In this document: positions 55,285 to 63,244 of the stretch, piece after piece | Position numbering within the stretch: position 1 is the stretch's first letter | Layout: every line of letters begins with the position of its first letter | Source of the DNA: Flavobacterium sp. LC2016-01 | Lineage (GTDB): Bacteria > Bacteroidota > Bacteroidia > Flavobacteriales > Flavobacteriaceae | Length of the DNA stretch: 64,000 nucleotides | NCBI RefSeq assembly: GCF_009711135.1 | Contig: NZ_WMIC01000010.1 | Span: forward strand, 150,042 to 214,041 | Direction: 5' to 3' | Program-made: the position numbers and the translations under genes | The notes under the pieces: model-generated | What the model saw: only the letters and a program-made list of their open reading frames with translations | Database searches by the model: none | What the model was told of the DNA's origin: nothing

Positions 55285-56058
55285 ATGAGAGCGCAGTCAT
55301 TTACTATCGTTTTACAAACAAGAGTAAAGATTGTTTTGCTCTCTTTTTTATTCGTTGTTGCGTACACAGACGCCCAGGAGAAGCAAGTTATTGAACAGAA
55401 TCAACAATGGTTTGAATATTCTGCCCAGTTAAAAACGGGCAGTAAGTCTTTGATTCTCGTAGATTCCGGTTATCGCTGGATGGATAATTATATTACGGGC
55501 AATGTTTATTATATCAGAGCAGGGTTCGAATATAAATTAAGTGATAATGTATCTATACATGCTGGCTTTGCGCATATCGGTTATTTCTATGATAATGAAA
55601 AGCTTAGTCGTATTGAACATCGGCCCTATCAGGAAATGTCGATACAAAATAAGTTTTGGAATATCGGAGTTTATCAGAGATTAAGGGTAGAAGAAAGATT
55701 TTTTGAACCTTTAACATCAGACCAAGTTGGTTCCGTTAACTGGTTTAATTGGCGTTTTCGATACATGATTATGTTTGATATCCCATTATTTAAATTTTCC
55801 AAAAAAAATCCAGATATTAGGATGTCACTGGGTATAGGAGATGAAATTATGATTAATGCCGGTAAGAACATTATACACAATCAATTTGATCAGAATAGAT
55901 TTCTTATAAGTCCCACTTTTTATTTCAGTAAAAAATTAAATGTTTCCTTAATCTGGTCAAATCAGTATTTATCTACTTTCACTCCAAACCGTTTTATTCA
56001 CGGACAAGTATTTTGGCTGCTGATTCGTCAAAAATTTGACCTTCAAAAATCGCCTTAG
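55285..56058 (+). CDS. DUF2490 outer-membrane protein
   Basis: The 257-residue protein has a signal peptide (about 1-30, LLSFLFVVAYTDAQ) and then strands with alternating aromatic and polar residues: QNQQWFEYSAQLKTG, YYIRAGFEYKLSDNVSIHAGF, RYMIMFDIPLF and LNVSLIWSNQY. These fit DUF2490, a small outer-membrane beta-barrel family of unknown role. A strong terminator follows directly. It is separated from the SDR gene by 91 bases. Confidence 0.8.
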   Translation: MRAQSFTIVLQTRVKIVLLSFLFVVAYTDAQEKQVIEQNQQWFEYSAQLKTGSKSLILVDSGYRWMDNYITGNVYYIRAGFEYKLSDNVSIHAGFAHIGYFYDNEKLSRIEHRPYQEMSIQNKFWNIGVYQRLRVEERFFEPLTSDQVGSVNWFNWRFRYMIMFDIPLFKFSKKNPDIRMSLGIGDEIMINAGKNIIHNQFDQNRFLISPTFYFSKKLNVSLIWSNQYLSTFTPNRFIHGQVFWLLIRQKFDLQKSP

Positions 56059-56085
56059 TTTTTATATTTTTTTTAATGAATGGAG

Positions 56086-56113
56086 AAAAAGGCTACAATT
56101 GTAGCCTTTTTTG
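56086..56113 (+). terminator. Perfect hairpin terminator
   Basis: AAAAAGGCTAC (56086-56096) pairs perfectly with GTAGCCTTTTT (56101-56111) around an AATT loop. Confidence 0.87.
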
Positions 56114-56246
56114 TTGCTGTAGAATGCATCGTTGATAGGTTAAGAAGTAATATTATTGACTAGAACTTCTGGAAATATTGTTTCTAAGGTTTTATTTTTT
56201 TCTCTTTTATTTTTACATCATTGAAAAATGAAATTTTATCTAAAAA

Positions 56247-56290
56247 TTATCCTATGTGAATGGAATTGATATTTATTCTAAAGATTTTTA
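56247..56290 (+). promoter_or_regulatory. Operator-promoter of the cysteine-less peroxiredoxin homologue (22-bp-phased palindrome)
   Basis: TTATCCTATGTGAA (56247-56260) is followed after exactly 22 bases by GATTTTTA (56283-56290), a weaker -7-like box. The site overlaps an ATG at 56260, so that ATG cannot be the translation start if the promoter is real; the next ATG at 56317 fits. Confidence 0.6.
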
Positions 56291-56316
56291 CATGGTTTAA
56301 AAACAAGATAAAAGTT

Positions 56317-56793
56317 ATGAAATTAAACCAGAAAAAATTTGAAGGTTTGAAGATAGGGGATCGAATTCCTTTATTTACTTTAAAAGATCAGAACGGAGCA
56401 CTTTGGAAAAGCAATGAAAGAACTCTGGGAAAAATCACTGTAATTTATTTTTATCCTGTTAATGGAGGGAATACATCCAAAGCACAAGCGCGTGCCTTTA
56501 GTGAAATTTTCACCACCTTTTCTCTGGCAGGTATACAGATAGTAGGTGTTAATTCAGCCAATGTTGCCAGTCATAAAAAATTTGCAGAAAAAAATAATCT
56601 GCCTTTTAAGATTTTGAGTGATACCGGCAATATAGTAAGTATGCAGTTTGGTGTTAAAAAAGGGATATTTATAAGAGGCAGGGAAACTTTTATATTTGAC
56701 CGATCTGGAGTTCTGATTTATAAATTCAGAAACCTATTCAATGGTGAAGAACATGTCGAGAGAACACTGGATTTTTTAGCTGTCCAAGTTTAG
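56317..56793 (+). CDS. Cysteine-less BCP/PrxQ peroxiredoxin homologue
   Basis: From the ATG at 56317 the protein has 158 residues, exactly the length of the true peroxiredoxin at 37822. Aligned without gaps, the active segment YPKDESGICTKEACAFRD reads YPVNGGNTSKAQARAFSE: peroxidatic Cys54 is Ser and Cys59 is Arg, and no cysteine occurs anywhere in the protein. The rest of the fold is kept (IGDRIPLFTLKDQNG, HKKFAEKNNLPFKILSD, GRETFIFDRSGVLIYKFRNLF). It cannot work as a thiol peroxidase. It may regulate, chaperone or compete with its twin. The promoter carries the same operator as that of the active paralogue. Confidence 0.88.
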   Translation: MKLNQKKFEGLKIGDRIPLFTLKDQNGALWKSNERTLGKITVIYFYPVNGGNTSKAQARAFSEIFTTFSLAGIQIVGVNSANVASHKKFAEKNNLPFKILSDTGNIVSMQFGVKKGIFIRGRETFIFDRSGVLIYKFRNLFNGEEHVERTLDFLAVQV

Positions 56794-56989
56794 CTTTTGT
56801 AATTGTAACACCTAATTCGAATTTTAGAAATAAAGATTCCTCTAAAGTTGTATGACTTCACGGCATATTTAATTTTTATAAGTAAATGGCGGTTTAATAT
56901 ATCGATGGGCTTTTTTAAAGCAGCTAAATTAGAAGTATTAAATTTTAAATAATTATGCTGCTGTAAGGCAGTCAAAAAAGCTATTTATC

Positions 56990-57451
56990 ATGTTAAATAT
57001 TGGAATGGAAGCCCCTGAATTTTCACTGCCCGTTACACCTGACCAAAACATCAGTTTAAGTGAGCTTAGAGGCAAAAAAGTAATTCTTGCCTTTTATCCG
57101 GCAGATTGGAGTCCTGTGTGCGGTGATCAGATGTCTCTTTATAACGAAACTCTTAAATATTTTAAAGAGCATAATGCCGAGCTTTTAGGTATATCGGTTG
57201 ATGGTAAATGGTGTCATTTGGCTTACAGCAGGGATAGAAATTTTCATTTCCCACTGCTTTCCGACTTTGAGCCTAAAGGTGCTGTTTCAGAGCTCTATGG
57301 AGTTTATGACAAGGATTTAGGAGAATGCCAAAGATCGCTTTACGTATTGGATGAAAAAGGAATCATCCGCTGGAACTACAAGTCTCCAATAGGAGTCAAT
57401 CCGGGTGCAGACGGTATTTTGAATGCACTTGAAGAATTGGATAAAAATTGA
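56990..57451 (+). CDS. AhpC/TSA-family peroxiredoxin
   Basis: The 153-residue protein has the start IGMEAPEFSLPVTPDQNISLSELRGKKVILAFYP and peroxidatic Cys44 in ADWSPVCGDQM. Two further cysteines, Cys75 and Cys113, could serve as resolving residues. It belongs to the AhpE/BCP-like peroxiredoxin group and should reduce peroxides. A DsbA-like gene begins 26 bases downstream and may supply or remove electrons through disulfides. No palindrome of the shared type was seen upstream. Confidence 0.9.
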   Translation: MLNIGMEAPEFSLPVTPDQNISLSELRGKKVILAFYPADWSPVCGDQMSLYNETLKYFKEHNAELLGISVDGKWCHLAYSRDRNFHFPLLSDFEPKGAVSELYGVYDKDLGECQRSLYVLDEKGIIRWNYKSPIGVNPGADGILNALEELDKN

Positions 57452-57477
57452 ATATAATAATTTTAAAAAAAAATCCT

Positions 57478-58011
57478 ATGTCTTTAATTTCACCTATAGG
57501 AAAAAGAGATCACATACAAGGTAATGAGAATGCTCTTATCGAACTTGTTGAATATGGAGATTATCAGTGTCCTTATTGCCGTCAAGCCTATCATGTTATA
57601 AAAAAACTTCAGATGGATTATGGAGAGCAGCTCAAATTTATATTCAGAAATTTTCCCCTGACGAACATTCATCGCTTTGCCAGACTTGCAGCCATAGCTG
57701 GGGAGGCAGCAGCCAGACAGAATAAATATTGGCAAATGCATGATGCTTTGTATGAAACCGATGAGGAACTGGAACTTGAAAACATTCTTGAAATGGGTGA
57801 AAAGTTGGGGTTGAATATTGAAAAATTTCTTGAAGATTTTACTGAAATTACGCAAGACAGCACTTCAAAAGTAGAAGCAGATATGTATGGAGGTGTGCGA
57901 AGCGGGGTTGCAGGAACTCCCACATTTTTTATCAATGGTGAAAAATTCAATGGAAACTGGCAGAATTCTGAGTTATGGTCGGTATTTGATCGAATCATTC
58001 AAAAAGGCTAA
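57478..58011 (+). CDS. DsbA-like thioredoxin-fold protein (cytosolic)
   Basis: From the ATG at 57478 the protein has 177 residues; a TTG at 57448 would overlap the upstream stop and is rejected. The active site is CPYC (31-34) in YGDYQCPYCRQAY, and the cis-proline loop is GVAGTPTFFING. The helical insert of DsbA/DsbG-type proteins lies between. There is no signal peptide, so unlike classical DsbA it should be cytosolic, similar to FrnE or the thioredoxin-like domains fused to NhaA. It is coupled to the peroxiredoxin gene. Confidence 0.88.
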   Translation: MSLISPIGKRDHIQGNENALIELVEYGDYQCPYCRQAYHVIKKLQMDYGEQLKFIFRNFPLTNIHRFARLAAIAGEAAARQNKYWQMHDALYETDEELELENILEMGEKLGLNIEKFLEDFTEITQDSTSKVEADMYGGVRSGVAGTPTFFINGEKFNGNWQNSELWSVFDRIIQKG

Positions 58012-58135
58012 AAACACAATAATATACCGGATTTAAAATCTTTAAAAATTATAATTAAAAGGAATTTATTCCTATCATTTTGTTTTTGCCTTATGCTAAT
58101 TTTGAAATAAATAGATCACACTAGAAGGGACCATT

Positions 58136-58225
58136 ATGAAAAGATCAGATAAAGATATTATTCACTTACTCTTGATACTTCTTCTAATTCCTTTTATGAT
58201 GATACTGCTGCATATTTTTTCTTAG
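58136..58225 (+). CDS. 29-residue predicted membrane miniprotein
   Basis: An ATG at 58136 opens a 29-residue frame: a charged head (MKRSDKDII) followed by one long hydrophobic helix (HLLLILLLIPFMMILLHIF). A purine-rich AGAAGGGA lies 6-13 bases before the ATG, which is unusual for this low-SD genome and supports translation. Single-helix miniproteins like this often bind larger membrane proteins. I do not recognise it. The rest of 58012-58368 has no gene. Confidence 0.4.
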   Translation: MKRSDKDIIHLLLILLLIPFMMILLHIFS

Positions 58226-58368
58226 AAAATGAAGATTAAAAAGTAGAAGATAGCCTTAATTCTTCCGCAAAAGAAGCAGATTCAAAGATCTGACATATCG
58301 ATAAATTCGAAAGAATTTCAAATATTATTTTTTGATGCAAGTAACTCTAAATAATTCGAAAAAAAACT

Positions 58369-59019
58369 ATGAAAGCAGTGATTATTGGAGCAACGGGTTC
58401 AACAGGAGGATTTTTGGTTGATGAACTTTTGGCCGACAAAGATTATTCAAAAGTTACCGTTTTTGTACGAAGCTCAACAGGAAAACAACATGACAAGCTT
58501 GCAGAACATATTATAGATTTTTCAAGTATCGAAAGCTACAAAAAGCTAATAGTAGGTGATGTTATTTTTTCGTGTTTGGGAACAACTCTAAAAGATGCAG
58601 GCTCGAAAAAAAATCAGTGGAAAATTGATTATGATATTCCTGTGACGTTTGCAAGATTAGCCAGAGAAAACGGCATTTTTTCTTTTGTACTGCTATCCTC
58701 TTTTAATGCTTCTGTTGACAGTAGTATTTTTTACTCCACAATGAAGGGAGAAATAGAAGAAAGTATTTCAGAAATGGATTATGAACAGTTTATTATTTTC
58801 AAGCCGGGATTACTTCTAAGAGATGGTTCGAGTCGTTTGGGCGAAAAAATTATAGTTGGCACACTGAAGCTGTTTAATTCAATCGGTCTATTGGAAAGAT
58901 ATAGTCCTATGCCGACATCGCTTCTTGCCGAGAAATTAGCAAAGGCACCAAAAGTATTGCCTACAGGTACTTCTGTTATCAAACTCGATCGCATATTTGA
59001 TTTTGCCAAAAACACTTGA
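58369..59019 (+). CDS. NAD(P)H-binding atypical SDR (NmrA/HTATIP2-like)
   Basis: The 216-residue protein starts with the cofactor motif IIGATGSTGGFLVDELL and continues with VFVRSSTGKQHDKLAEHIIDFSS and DVIFSCLGTTLKDAGSKKNQWKIDYD, the pattern of HTATIP2-like atypical SDRs. The active Tyr/Lys pair is replaced by a different arrangement, so catalysis is uncertain; many members only sense NADPH. It is a single gene with promoter region 58226-58368. Confidence 0.85.
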   Translation: MKAVIIGATGSTGGFLVDELLADKDYSKVTVFVRSSTGKQHDKLAEHIIDFSSIESYKKLIVGDVIFSCLGTTLKDAGSKKNQWKIDYDIPVTFARLARENGIFSFVLLSSFNASVDSSIFYSTMKGEIEESISEMDYEQFIIFKPGLLLRDGSSRLGEKIIVGTLKLFNSIGLLERYSPMPTSLLAEKLAKAPKVLPTGTSVIKLDRIFDFAKNT

Positions 59020-59132
59020 AATGATGGTATTTGTTTTTAAATGTCACTAATTCTGGAACATAAATTAGCGAGATATAATAAAAACTAAAATATTTTTTGC
59101 TTAAATTGTTGATTTATATGCTTTTGTATAAA

Positions 59133-59148
59133 TGGTATATGGATTGCT
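59133..59148 (+). promoter_or_regulatory. Candidate sigma-54 (-24/-12) promoter
   Basis: TGGTATATGGATTGCT has GG (59134-59135) and GC (59146-59147) with exactly ten bases between, and the TTGCT part matches the -12 element fully. The -24 half is weaker (TGGTATA for TGGCACG). It lies about 110 bases before the giant surface-protein gene. The two sigma-54 activators of this window could use it. Confidence 0.35.
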
Positions 59149-59257
59149 TACTGGGTTATTATAGAACTGTTTTTTTCGGAACTATTAAATCTTTTAGACA
59201 AAGATTTTAGACAGGTCTGGAATGTCCAGTTTATCTTTTTCATTAAAACAGAATATC

Positions 59258-62200
59258 ATGAAAAAAATATTTATTTTATATCTGGGTGCAGGACTGTTTT
59301 TTACAGCTTGTGCAACATTTAATAACCAGTCAAGAGATGTAAGTTCCCAAGAGGTCAAAAAAAAACTGAACCAGTCCATTTATCTGACAGGAGGTTATGG
59401 AGTGAGAGGTAAAGACAGCAATTATCTGCAGCAGTTCCAAACTATACTTAAGGAGGCGCCCGAAAATTCAGCTCTTTTATTATTGGGAGATAATATTTCA
59501 GAACAAAAAAAAGACAGCCTCATTGACAAGGAGTCAATAGAGCAGCAATTAGCAGCAGCTGGAAACTTTAAAGGCAAAACATATTTCATTCCAGGTGATT
59601 TTGAATGGAAATACAAAGACAGCCGAAAAACAGCCTTTACTCAGGAAATTTTAAAAGATGCAGGTAATAAATCTTTTCAGCAACAGCCTAAGAATGGCAA
59701 TCCGCTAATTAGTGTTACAGTCAATAAAGATCTTGAAATTATATTTATAGATTCACAATGGTATATTTCTGACTGGGATGACGTCAAATATATCAATGAA
59801 AATTCACCAGATATAAAAACCAGAAGACGTTTTTTGGAAGAACTGGAAAGTATGATCCGAGATGCTGCTTTTAAAAATGTCATCATTGTAATGCATCATC
59901 CTATTTTCAGTAATGGAAAACATGGAGGAAAATACAGTTTTAATGATTATCTGCATCCTTTACCGATACTAGGTTTTGGAGATAAAGCCGTAAGGAAATT
60001 GGGTGGCAGCAGTCCGAAGGATCTGAGTTACAATAGATACAGAGAACTGGCCAGTTTTGTATCAGCTCTGGCAAAATTATCAAATAATATTACGATTGTA
60101 TCAGGACATGAGGCTGGACTACAGTATTTGGAAGGCGGCGGTATTCATCAGATTATAAGCGGTTCACTTTCCAAAAGCGAAGCATCAAAATTATCAAAGG
60201 AAATCATAACTGCACCAGGCGGAAAACTGAGTTACGAGGGGATTTTCAGTTCGAGTGTTAATGGATATGCCAAGCTTAATTATTATGAAGATGGCTCCTC
60301 TGATGTTGAATTTCATGCTTTTGAAAATGATAAACTGTTATATCGTCATCAAGTAAATAACGCTTTGCCAGTTATCGAAAAAAAGGCTGTTACCACTAAA
60401 TCTGAATCTGATTTTCCCGCTGTTTCAAAAGCGCAGATACTTACAGATGAGGAAACTTCAAAATCAGGGTTTTACAGATTGCTTTGGGGAGAACATTATA
60501 GAAAATATTACTCCAGCCCAATTACAGCAAAAACAGCTTTGCTGGATACTTTATATGGAGGTGTGACTATTTTAAAAGAAGGCGGGGGCCATCAATCGCA
60601 ATCTTTAAGATTAGAAAATAGAGATGGACGTCAATATGTTATGAGATCATTGCGAAAAGATGCACTTAAATTTCTCCGATTCAAATTAAAAGGAATTGCT
60701 TTTGATCAAAATGCTTATGATAACACTTCTGCTGAAGATATGGTTTCTGATTTTTTTACTACTTCACATCCTTATGCACAGCTTGCAGTTAGTGATATTG
60801 CCGAAGCCGCTTCAATTAATCATTCGGACACCAAACTTTATTATTTTCCAAAACAGTCAAAATTTGGAGATTTGAATGACCAATATGGAGATGGTTTATA
60901 TTTTATTGAAGAACGACCTTCTAAGGGACAAAAGGATTTTAAAGGATATCAGCATTCATCATCGGAGACTAAAGGGCCAATTACGGATTTTGCTGGTACA
61001 ACTGAAGTATTAGAAAAACTCCGTGACAGTGATAAATACAGCATTGACAAGCGCCAGTATATCCGTTCAAGAATTTTTGATATGCTTTTGGGAGATTGGG
61101 ATCGTCATGAAGATCAATGGAGATGGGCATTGCATGAAACTGGAAATCAAGAAGGAGTTTATGTACCAATACCCCGCGATCGTGATGCCGCATTTTCCAA
61201 ATTTGACGGAGCGGCTCTGACTGTGATAAAACACGCTGTTCCCGAAACTCGTTTCTGGCAAACGTATGATGATGATTTAGCTAGCGTAAAATGGTTCAAT
61301 TCTGAAGCCTATAATCTCGATAAAATTTTTGTTTCACAGTATGATGAAAATATCTGGAAAGAGGAAGCGTTATCCATTCAAAAAAGCATTACTGATGCTG
61401 TAATTGACAATGCTTTTTCAAAATTACCTTCAGAAATGGAGGATCAGTCTTTGGAAAACATCAAAATTAAATTTAAAAACAGGCTTAAAAATATCGATAA
61501 AATTGCTGAAAAGTATGCTGGTCAGATCAACAAAAAAGTAATTATTTATGGAACGGACAATAAAGATATATTTCACATAAAAAGACAGCCACAAGGAAGT
61601 ACTGTTATCGAGATCTTCACCGAAGAAAACAGCACGGTGCCGTATTATGCTGTAAATCTTAATTCCAATCAGTCCTGTGAAGCCTGGATTTACGGATTAA
61701 ACGGAGATGATGTTTTTATTACAGAAGGCGAGGGCGACAATGAAATACTGATACGGATGATCGGGGGATACGGAACAGATCGCTATACGTTACACAACAG
61801 TAAAAAAACACGTGTTTATGATTACAATTATGAACAGAATATAATTGATGCAGAGAAACCTTCCCAAAAACAGTTTTCATCATTGTACGAAACGAATAAC
61901 CTGCATTTCAGATATTTTCTTCCCAGCAGCAATATTCTGCTTCCTGCAGTTGGTTTTGCTACAGATGACGGTGTGTTTCTGGGTATAAAAGATAAGTATA
62001 CCTATAATGGGTTTAATGGAAATCCGCACAAGCAGCAGCATGAGATTTTTGCAAATTATTATTTTACCTATCAGTCTGCTGAGGCAGGATACAGCGGTAC
62101 TTTTTTTAATATTTTTCCGCATGTTAATCTGTTGGCAGAAGCTTACTTTTCAGGAGCGAGATTTTCGAATAATTTCTTTGGTTTTGGGAATGAAACGCTA

Positions 62201-62950
62201 AATAATGATGATGCACTGGGAAAAGATTACAATCGTGCCAGAACCAGACAGACCAATCTCAATTTAGGTCTGCAATACCGTAAGCTTAAAGTTAAGGCGC
62301 TGTATGAAGGTTATGAAGTAGAAGAAATGGATGACCGATATTTTAATACGTCCAATATGGATCCGGCTGTTTTTGAACATCAGAATTATGTTGGTGCAGA
62401 GGCATCACTGCTTTATAAGAATCGAAATGCAGAGGATTTTTCTACCCAAGGCTTATATGCAGAAACCAAGGCAGGCTGGAAGTTTAATACCGATAATCAG
62501 GATAATAATTTTGGATATGCATTGGCCAAAGTAGGACTGGAAGACAAGCTAACCAAATCTGGAAGACTTGTGTTTCAGACCCTTGTTGAAGGGCGTACCA
62601 TTTTTGGCGACAATTATTATTTCTACCATGCTTCTTCTTTAGGAGGAAATCACGGATTACGAGGATACCGCAATGAACGTTTCAGCGGCAAGAGCAGTTT
62701 ATACGACAGTTCAAATCTTAAATTAAAAATTGCAAGTTTTAAAACGGGCATACTGCCAATTGATTTTGGTATTTATGGAGGATTTGATGTTGGTCGTGTA
62801 TGGATCAAAGATGATCCTTCCCAAAAATGGCACACGTCACAGGGAGGAGGCATCTGGATAGGAGGATTGAGTTCGCTAAGTTTTCAGGCCGCGTATTTCA
62901 ATTCTGAGGAAGGAAATATTGTTTTTATAGGATTCAATTTCAGCTATTAA
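59258..62950 (+). CDS. Giant surface protein: degenerate metallophosphoesterase, GDWDRH domain, Omp85-like barrel
   Basis: From the ATG at 59258 the protein has 1230 residues and a lipobox-like start ending at Cys18 (GLFFTAC). Residues about 40-370 are a calcineurin-type phosphoesterase domain. By family knowledge it should read GDAGN, GDN, GNHDW, HH and GHDH; here it reads TGGYG (44-48), GDN (77-79), GDFEW (113-117), HH (213-214) and GHEAG (283-287), so several metal ligands are lost. The middle part (about 400-760) has RDGRQYVMRS (455-464), GDWDRH (612-617) and RDRDAAF (640-646). These are conserved in the wider family and resemble the catalytic and metal motifs of atypical kinases. The last 300 residues form an Omp85/BamA-like barrel with GGNHGLRGYRNERF (1129-1142). 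An ATG at 59222 is less likely. Confidence 0.85.
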   Translation: MKKIFILYLGAGLFFTACATFNNQSRDVSSQEVKKKLNQSIYLTGGYGVRGKDSNYLQQFQTILKEAPENSALLLLGDNISEQKKDSLIDKESIEQQLAAAGNFKGKTYFIPGDFEWKYKDSRKTAFTQEILKDAGNKSFQQQPKNGNPLISVTVNKDLEIIFIDSQWYISDWDDVKYINENSPDIKTRRRFLEELESMIRDAAFKNVIIVMHHPIFSNGKHGGKYSFNDYLHPLPILGFGDKAVRKLGGSSPKDLSYNRYRELASFVSALAKLSNNITIVSGHEAGLQYLEGGGIHQIISGSLSKSEASKLSKEIITAPGGKLSYEGIFSSSVNGYAKLNYYEDGSSDVEFHAFENDKLLYRHQVNNALPVIEKKAVTTKSESDFPAVSKAQILTDEETSKSGFYRLLWGEHYRKYYSSPITAKTALLDTLYGGVTILKEGGGHQSQSLRLENRDGRQYVMRSLRKDALKFLRFKLKGIAFDQNAYDNTSAEDMVSDFFTTSHPYAQLAVSDIAEAASINHSDTKLYYFPKQSKFGDLNDQYGDGLYFIEERPSKGQKDFKGYQHSSSETKGPITDFAGTTEVLEKLRDSDKYSIDKRQYIRSRIFDMLLGDWDRHEDQWRWALHETGNQEGVYVPIPRDRDAAFSKFDGAALTVIKHAVPETRFWQTYDDDLASVKWFNSEAYNLDKIFVSQYDENIWKEEALSIQKSITDAVIDNAFSKLPSEMEDQSLENIKIKFKNRLKNIDKIAEKYAGQINKKVIIYGTDNKDIFHIKRQPQGSTVIEIFTEENSTVPYYAVNLNSNQSCEAWIYGLNGDDVFITEGEGDNEILIRMIGGYGTDRYTLHNSKKTRVYDYNYEQNIIDAEKPSQKQFSSLYETNNLHFRYFLPSSNILLPAVGFATDDGVFLGIKDKYTYNGFNGNPHKQQHEIFANYYFTYQSAEAGYSGTFFNIFPHVNLLAEAYFSGARFSNNFFGFGNETLNNDDALGKDYNRARTRQTNLNLGLQYRKLKVKALYEGYEVEEMDDRYFNTSNMDPAVFEHQNYVGAEASLLYKNRNAEDFSTQGLYAETKAGWKFNTDNQDNNFGYALAKVGLEDKLTKSGRLVFQTLVEGRTIFGDNYYFYHASSLGGNHGLRGYRNERFSGKSSLYDSSNLKLKIASFKTGILPIDFGIYGGFDVGRVWIKDDPSQKWHTSQGGGIWIGGLSSLSFQAAYFNSEEGNIVFIGFNFSY

Positions 62951-62983
62951 GAAGTTTTTTTAGAATAATAAATTAAATAATTT

Positions 62984-63218
62984 ATGGACATCTTGTTATT
63001 TGGAATTGCAGGAGATATAGTTAGAAAGTCTATTCTAAAATTGGACTTTAGACAAGAGATCTCTGTATTGGAATTAAAGAAAAAAAAGGATTGAATTTTA
63101 CCCTGATTTTCAAAATTTAACGTCAATAAGAATTGCAGTTAATAATTCTTATGCAGAGAAAGAACAACTTGTAAATTTTACAGATTAAATAGCCTTAATA
63201 CCACCTGTAAGCGAAGGG
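62984..63218 (+). pseudogene. moaD: Broken moaD (molybdopterin synthase small subunit)
   Basis: The first frame reads MDILLFGIAGDIVRKSILKL, then DFRQEISVLELKKKKD-stop, a MoaD/ThiS-type start. A single-base shift at the eight-A run (63080-63087) restores the continuation YPDFQNLTSIRIAVNNSYAE and KEQLVNFTD, which then meets a TAA (63186-63188) where the family has a sense codon. After it comes IALIPPVSEG: the essential C-terminal Gly-Gly of MoaD is Glu-Gly and is followed by extra residues. Three separate lesions make loss of function likely. It lies between the giant surface-protein gene and an XdhC-like gene. Confidence 0.8.
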
Positions 63219-63244
63219 AAAAGATTTTTAAATGATATAAAACT

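Noticed and set aside
56260..56316. Longer start (ATG at 56260) for the cysteine-less peroxiredoxin homologue
   Set aside because: It lies inside the operator palindrome and upstream of the -7 box; the paralogue aligns end to end from the ATG at 56317.
57448..57477. TTG start ten codons upstream for the DsbA-like protein
   Set aside because: It overlaps the stop of the peroxiredoxin gene, gives an ill-fitting N-terminus, and an ATG is present at 57478.
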